From Marinobacter confluentis (lineage in GTDB: Bacteria > Pseudomonadota > Gammaproteobacteria > Pseudomonadales > Oleiphilaceae): a DNA stretch of 64,000 nucleotides. Position numbers and translations under genes: made by a program. Under the pieces are notes generated by a model. It was not told the origin of the DNA. It searched no databases and worked only from the letters and a program-made list of their open reading frames with translations. Positions 60,285 to 64,000 of the stretch are shown here, one piece after another (positions within the stretch are counted from its first letter, which is position 1; each line of letters begins with the position of its first letter). The DNA lies in NCBI RefSeq assembly GCF_004785685.1, contig NZ_SRPF01000002.1, positions 1,008,391 to 1,072,390 of the forward strand. Direction: 5' to 3'.

Positions 60285-61724
60285 TGAGAACGCTTCTCGC
60301 AAACCTCTGTGTATGACAATAGTTTTGTCTAAATCAAGATCAGCTTTGTCATCCCTGTGTGCCCATGTGTAGTATTCCTTCTTTTTATATTGGTTATACC
60401 ATTTATTCCCGATTGCATTAAACTTGAAAAGTGCAATCAGCATTTTCTCCAAATCGAGGCCATCATAATGATATCTATTCGCCTCCATATACGTTTTCAG
60501 CTCCTCATACTCAATGAAGTGCTTATTATAATTCTTTAGAAGCTTGATTATTCCTTCGATTTGCTCATCTGCATGGTGTCCAAACATCTCATTTCGAACT
60601 TCATCTAGAAGATACTCTGAATATTCCTTATTTACATCTTTAAAGCTTTTCCAGCCAAAATACGTAGAGTTTGGATATTTTTCAATTATTAAATTTAGCA
60701 TCGTAATTATGTCTCGGGGCCTAAAAAAAGACCTCTCCAACATAAAACGCTCGGCTGACGTTCGATCAATACTTTGGGGAAAAAGACTCCGGAAAATTTC
60801 TTCATCTCTTAGTGCTGAAATAAGGGTGCTAGAAATCCTCGCCTTAAAAACAATCATTTTCATCAGCGGAGAACTGACGGATACTTTGTCACCCCAATCG
60901 ATCTTTATTGTGTTAACTCTCTTTATTTTATTCAAATCGGGATCATTGAAAGTGGAAAATATATCAGACCTTAGCAAGATTATTGCTTTAGAATTAATAG
61001 ACTTTTCGGCAGCTTTTAAATTTATGTGATCAGCAGCTTTGAGCAAACTTATAATAGAATGACGATAATATTCATCATCTCGAAACCTATCATCTAGCTC
61101 ATCGTATATTGTCGTATATTTACTTTGCGAATTAGAGAGCAGATCAAGCACGACCTCTTCAAGGTCATCAATGTAATCTAAATAGGAGCCTTCTTCTAAT
61201 TTTTGCCCTGAAGAAAGGTCGGCGAAGGATTTTAAAAAACCGCCTCTCACCTGACGTTTTTTTGTTATTTCAACCACTTTTTTTGTATCGATACTTATCG
61301 ACTTATAGTTTGCATCAAAAAAAGCTATCAATTTTTCTTTGGCGTCAGATTCCGGAATTCCTTGATCCGTCAGGCACAATTTTGCCAGATCTAGTAGCAG
61401 CAACCAACGCCATATTTCATAGTATTCATTGGGCTGAATATCTCCAGACTTTAAATGGATAAGCTCTTGGAACTTAAAGTCTTTATACGAACTTATGTCG
61501 CAGAATTGAAGAGGGTCACTTTCGGCCATTTTCTTTATATATTGGCCGAAGAATGTTTTCCCCGAGCCTTTCCTACCCAACACGAGAAAATTCCGCTTAT
61601 CTTGAATTTTTTCATAGTTTTTATCTATATCTACAAAAAATCTCTCAAAATCAGACCTGTAGACAGCTTCTTTTTTGCCATCATTTTCCCCTAGATAAAT
61701 ATCCTTCAGCCTGATTTGTTCCAT
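60279..61724 (-). CDS. P-loop ATPase (integron cassette), possible defence protein
   Basis: The 481-residue protein has a Walker A motif, NFLVLGRKGSGKTFFGQYI, near residue 50. A Walker B-like stretch, YTTIYDELDDRF, follows near residues 200-215. The rest is helix-rich and lysine-rich (FFRPRDIITMLNLIIEKYPN). It resembles the Sll1717-type P-loop proteins that occur in antiphage islands, but no effector domain is visible. The gene is much more AT-rich than any core gene in the window, a sign of recent transfer. Its TAA stop lies in attC D. Confidence 0.75.
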   Translation of the reverse strand: MEQIRLKDIYLGENDGKKEAVYRSDFERFFVDIDKNYEKIQDKRNFLVLGRKGSGKTFFGQYIKKMAESDPLQFCDISSYKDFKFQELIHLKSGDIQPNEYYEIWRWLLLLDLAKLCLTDQGIPESDAKEKLIAFFDANYKSISIDTKKVVEITKKRQVRGGFLKSFADLSSGQKLEEGSYLDYIDDLEEVVLDLLSNSQSKYTTIYDELDDRFRDDEYYRHSIISLLKAADHINLKAAEKSINSKAIILLRSDIFSTFNDPDLNKIKRVNTIKIDWGDKVSVSSPLMKMIVFKARISSTLISALRDEEIFRSLFPQSIDRTSAERFMLERSFFRPRDIITMLNLIIEKYPNSTYFGWKSFKDVNKEYSEYLLDEVRNEMFGHHADEQIEGIIKLLKNYNKHFIEYEELKTYMEANRYHYDGLDLEKMLIALFKFNAIGNKWYNQYKKKEYYTWAHRDDKADLDLDKTIVIHRGLREAFSM

Positions 61725-61757
61725 TTATCTACACCTATTTTTTAGAAACTGGATTCA

Positions 61758-61835
61758 ATGTAACGCGAAGCTTTGCGGCAATTTTGGAGCCGCGAAGCGG
61801 CGGAAAAATTGTCCGACAACAGCGACTTGTTCAAA
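61758..61835 (-). other. attC site E (78 bp) of the two-gene cassette
   Basis: Core boxes are ATGTAAC (61758-61764) and GTTCAAA (61829-61835), an unusual core with C at the fourth position. The inner stem is built from GCTTTGCGGCAATTTTGGAG and GCCGCGAAGCGGC-type arms. Its R'' (TTTGAAC on the minus strand) matches the start of the cassette at 62766-62772. Confidence 0.82.
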
Positions 61836-61839
61836 TCTT

Positions 61840-62223
61840 TTAAAGACGCCGCGCAATATCGCCTATCTCTGGGTCGATGAATGCTTTTGGCTCGTGAGTG
61901 ACCTCCGCTCCTTGCGTTAGAGCAAATAACGTAGATGGCTTCCGCCTGATTTCATGGGTTTCCGTTGTTTGGAGTGTCGACATTTTTTCTTGCACGTGAG
62001 TAACCTCGCCTCTCCCTTTGACAACTTCCACCTGACCCAGGCTTTCCTTGGTTTCCGGATCAAATATCTCATCACCGATTGCCAAAATCAGAAAGCGCTG
62101 CCCTACACGGACACCGTGCTCGCGGCCTTTGTTGATAACGATCCGATGGTCATCAATGATTTGAGCGATTCGACCCTCAAAAACAACATCATCGGCTTCA
62201 GTTTGCTTATTCGACATCTGCAT
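61840..62223 (-). CDS. Beta-barrel-like domain protein (two-gene cassette, second gene)
   Basis: The 127-residue protein carries a stretch (HGVRVGQRFLILAIGDEIFD, then PETKESLGQVEVVKGRGEVT) seen in FlgT-C-like and related small barrel domains. No signal peptide or membrane segment is present. It overlaps the upstream membrane gene by 17 bases, so the pair is co-translated. Function is unknown. Confidence 0.65.
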   Translation of the reverse strand: MQMSNKQTEADDVVFEGRIAQIIDDHRIVINKGREHGVRVGQRFLILAIGDEIFDPETKESLGQVEVVKGRGEVTHVQEKMSTLQTTETHEIRRKPSTLFALTQGAEVTHEPKAFIDPEIGDIARRL

Positions 62224-62731
62224 TATCCTCTAGAAACCGGGACCGTATCTCTGGCACGACACTCATGCTTGCCCAGCGAGACTGGTCTGACAAATAATCT
62301 TTAAGATTTTCGTTAGTTAGCGACCTCAGAACCACACATTGGGGGAACTTTTTTGTTGTAAACGTTTCGACCCTTAATAAGGCTAAGGGTGTCTGAACGT
62401 CATCAGTCGTTTGGAGAAGTACCAGTATTTGTTCCGCATGAATCCAGTTTGAACGGTCTAGTATCAGAACCATCGACCCGAGGTAATGATGTTTGCCGTC
62501 GGCAATCTTTCGAACTGTCACCGGCGCTCTGACTTGAGCATAAATCTGATGGCACCTGTATAGGAGCATCACCGCTGCCAATACAGACGCTAGAGCTACA
62601 ACGACAAGGATTCGCTCACGATCACTGATGCCTGAAGGAAGCCCAAGCCAGCTAGCTATTGACGCCAAGCCAGTTATCACAAGCCAGACCCAACCTAGGA
62701 CTCCCCAAACTACTTCTCGAATGAAATTCAT
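62207..62731 (-). CDS. Membrane protein with cytosolic domain (two-gene cassette, first gene)
   Basis: The 174-residue protein has two transmembrane helices (VVWGVLGWVWLVITGLASI and ILVVVALASVLAAVMLLYR) followed by a soluble part of about 110 residues (VTVRKIADGKHHYLGSMVLIL). No family is recognised. It overlaps the next gene in the same cassette, suggesting a two-protein unit at the membrane. Confidence 0.7.
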   Translation of the reverse strand: MNFIREVVWGVLGWVWLVITGLASIASWLGLPSGISDRERILVVVALASVLAAVMLLYRCHQIYAQVRAPVTVRKIADGKHHYLGSMVLILDRSNWIHAEQILVLLQTTDDVQTPLALLRVETFTTKKFPQCVVLRSLTNENLKDYLSDQSRWASMSVVPEIRSRFLEDNADVE

Positions 62732-62765
62732 CGATTTCCTTTCTCAGACTCCGACAGAAGGAGAC

Positions 62766-62849
62766 TTTGAACGCTGAAATAAGCGGCGCCCTGTACAGGG
62801 CGTCCGGTGGAGGCCAACGGCCGGAACGAACTTAATTGACTTGTTAACC
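62766..62849 (-). other. attC site F (84 bp)
   Basis: Core boxes are TTTGAAC (62766-62772) and GTTAACC (62843-62849), with the stem GCGGCGCCCTG / CAGGGCG and the arm TCCGGTGGAGGCCAACGGCC. It is nearly identical in design to the IS-split attC C. The R'' (GGTTAAC on the minus strand) matches the cassette start at 63150-63156. Confidence 0.88.
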
Positions 62850-63137
62850 ATTACTCCGCCGCTCTCTACGCTGCCTCGCGAAGTAATTACCTAGAGGCTT
62901 TCTAGCAGCCTCAACCTCGGATGCAGCATCCCGGCTCGCCTGCGATTGAAATGAATCCGTTACAACGGTCTTTGGGTCATTAAATATATTCGATATTTCC
63001 ACCACCAACCGTTCTGGATCAGACCTAAGTTCGCTTCTTAACTTTCTAACCTCGAGCATCGCAAAGTGGTCAGGAGAGGTTTTCAGGTACCGATCTAATG
63101 CTTTCTCGAGAGCGTCAATCATGGATTCAACGTTCAT
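62844..63137 (-). CDS. Hypothetical cassette protein (97 aa)
   Basis: The protein starts MNVESMIDALEKALDRYLKTS and is mostly charged and helix-forming, with a basic C-terminus (NYFARQRRERRSNG). No family is recognised. Its TAA stop lies in attC F. It is a single-gene cassette. Confidence 0.62.
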   Translation of the reverse strand: MNVESMIDALEKALDRYLKTSPDHFAMLEVRKLRSELRSDPERLVVEISNIFNDPKTVVTDSFQSQASRDAASEVEAARKPLGNYFARQRRERRSNG

Positions 63138-63149
63138 AGATCACTCCCT

Positions 63150-63233
63150 GGTTAACGCCTGCAGCATGCGCGGCTTTGGAATGGCGGCAAAGCCGCCATG
63201 TAAAAGACGTCGCCGTGCCTGCAATTGTTAGGC
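63150..63233 (-). other. attC site G (84 bp)
   Basis: Core boxes are GGTTAAC (63150-63156) and GTTAGGC (63227-63233). The site has a long inner stem (GGCTTTGGAATGGCGGC / GCCGCCATG). The minus strand begins GCCTAACAATTGCAGGC, as in well-known attC sites. Its R'' matches the cassette start at 63879-63885. Confidence 0.9.
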
Positions 63234-63863
63234 TTTTTCAGAGACGACATGATGAACTAACTCCCTGTATCTATGGCTAAAATAGGCACCAACTTGAAGA
63301 ACGGTAGTTAAATAGTTCGACTCCTCGTTTAAAGCTTCGTAGCCCATAATCTTCATGGACGTTGGATGAATAAGCTTGGAACTCAATTTATAAATGAAAT
63401 AGTAATCATCCAGATGACCATATTTTTTCGCTAAGTCTCTCATCTGAAAAGGACCATTCGATGTAAATGGGCTCTCAGCAAGCGCTCGATCCTCAAATTC
63501 TTGAAGCTCCTCCAATTCTTTGGTGTTGAAGCCCTTTTTTCGCATAAGTGTGATAAAGCCATCCCTCACATCTTTCGAGTCCTTATGCGTCTGCCCAAGC
63601 CATCTGCTCAACGCCTTTTTGTCCGAGTGCACATGTTGTGAGATCAAATACAACTCAAACAGGTTTCTAACTGAAAGGCTAGCGAACGTTAGATCATCAG
63701 AGAATTGGAAAAGGCGCTCAATTTCCCGATAGGCTTCTCTGAATAGACAGCTTAGAACATGGCTGGTCGCATCAGACTTCGTGTTTCCTACGATGTCCAA
63801 TGCAAGCTCCAACTCTGTAGCGGTCCGACGAAAATTCACTGCCAGCTCGTCTTTCATCGGCAC
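63228..63863 (-). CDS. DUF5677-like protein (integron cassette)
   Basis: The 211-residue, helix-rich protein (CLFREAYREIERLFQF, LSVRNLFELYLISQHVHSDK, SSKLIHPTSMKI) resembles the DUF5677 family, whose function is unknown. A GAGGAGG site precedes a GTG at 63863 by five bases, so that start is preferred over the ATG six bases further. The TAA stop lies in attC G. Confidence 0.68.
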   Translation of the reverse strand: MPMKDELAVNFRRTATELELALDIVGNTKSDATSHVLSCLFREAYREIERLFQFSDDLTFASLSVRNLFELYLISQHVHSDKKALSRWLGQTHKDSKDVRDGFITLMRKKGFNTKELEELQEFEDRALAESPFTSNGPFQMRDLAKKYGHLDDYYFIYKLSSKLIHPTSMKIMGYEALNEESNYLTTVLQVGAYFSHRYRELVHHVVSEKA

Positions 63864-63878
63864 CCGGACCTCCTCAAG

Positions 63879-63980
63879 GCCTAACGCCAGCGCACAACGG
63901 CGCCCTTGTAATGGAGGCGCAGCCGCAATGTAAAGGGCGTCCGGCGGCCATCGGCCGCGAATTGCTGCGCCTTGTTAGGC
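63879..63980 (-). other. attC site H (102 bp)
   Basis: Core boxes are GCCTAAC (63879-63885) and GTTAGGC (63974-63980), joined by a long imperfect stem (CGCCAGCGCACAACGGCGCC, GGCGGCCATCGGCCGCG). It belongs to a cassette whose gene lies mostly beyond the window. Confidence 0.9.
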
Positions 63981-64000
63981 AATAGCGAAATCAGAACGAC
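63975..64000 (-). CDS. C-terminal end of next cassette gene (partial)
   Basis: In the frame that uses the TAA of attC H as stop, the visible end reads RSDFAIA. All but one of the complete array cassettes downstream that use this arrangement support the reading, but only eight codons are visible, so the frame choice is uncertain. Confidence 0.35.

Overview
The window looks like a chromosome segment from a marine gammaproteobacterium of the Marinobacter type. This is judged from the gene order aroQ-accB-accC-prmA-dusB-fis-purH-purD, a Pseudomonas-type isocitrate lyase, a TRAP carboxylate transporter and many envelope and signalling genes in GC-rich DNA. No rRNA, tRNA or CRISPR array was seen.

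Layout. 1-18.1 kb is ordinary core genome: a diguanylate cyclase end, fatty-acid and purine synthesis, a Fur-box-preceded TonB receptor, a cation antiporter with a Hen1-like methyltransferase, and a two-gene thiohistidine (ovothiol-like) locus. 18.1-24.1 kb is an accessory island. It holds a five-gene minus-strand operon (MocR regulator, two methyltransferases, two small dimeric-barrel enzymes), a divergent DUF1127 gene preceded by a large hairpin, and an AFG1-type ATPase that reads like a eukaryotic gene. 24.2-52.0 kb returns to core-like content: aceA, a SulP transporter overlapping a CASTOR/POLLUX-like channel, an O-GlcNAcase-like enzyme divergent from an SOS-controlled radical-SAM gene, TRAP transporter, Cfa plus flavoprotein, an ECF sigma/anti-sigma/secreted-protein set, a caspase-like lipoprotein with MORN repeats, a porin with a possible sRNA, MtfA, a dioxygenase, and an AraC/hydrolase/cyclase set. 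52.1-56.5 kb begins with an NLP (necrosis-inducing-like) secreted protein and then becomes a graveyard of deleted genes.

56.5-64.0 kb is the most striking part: an integron gene-cassette array, all genes on the minus strand, each followed by an attC site. Seven complete attC sites plus one split by an IS3-family element are visible. The core boxes at the two ends of each cassette are complementary, which fixes the cassette boundaries from sequence alone. Cassette cargo includes an AT-rich P-loop ATPase that could be an antiphage protein, an SMI1/KNR4 lipoprotein, a two-gene membrane cassette, and DUF2750, DUF5677-like, GFA and nucleotidyltransferase-like proteins. The integrase and attI are not in the window; by cassette orientation they should lie beyond position 64000.
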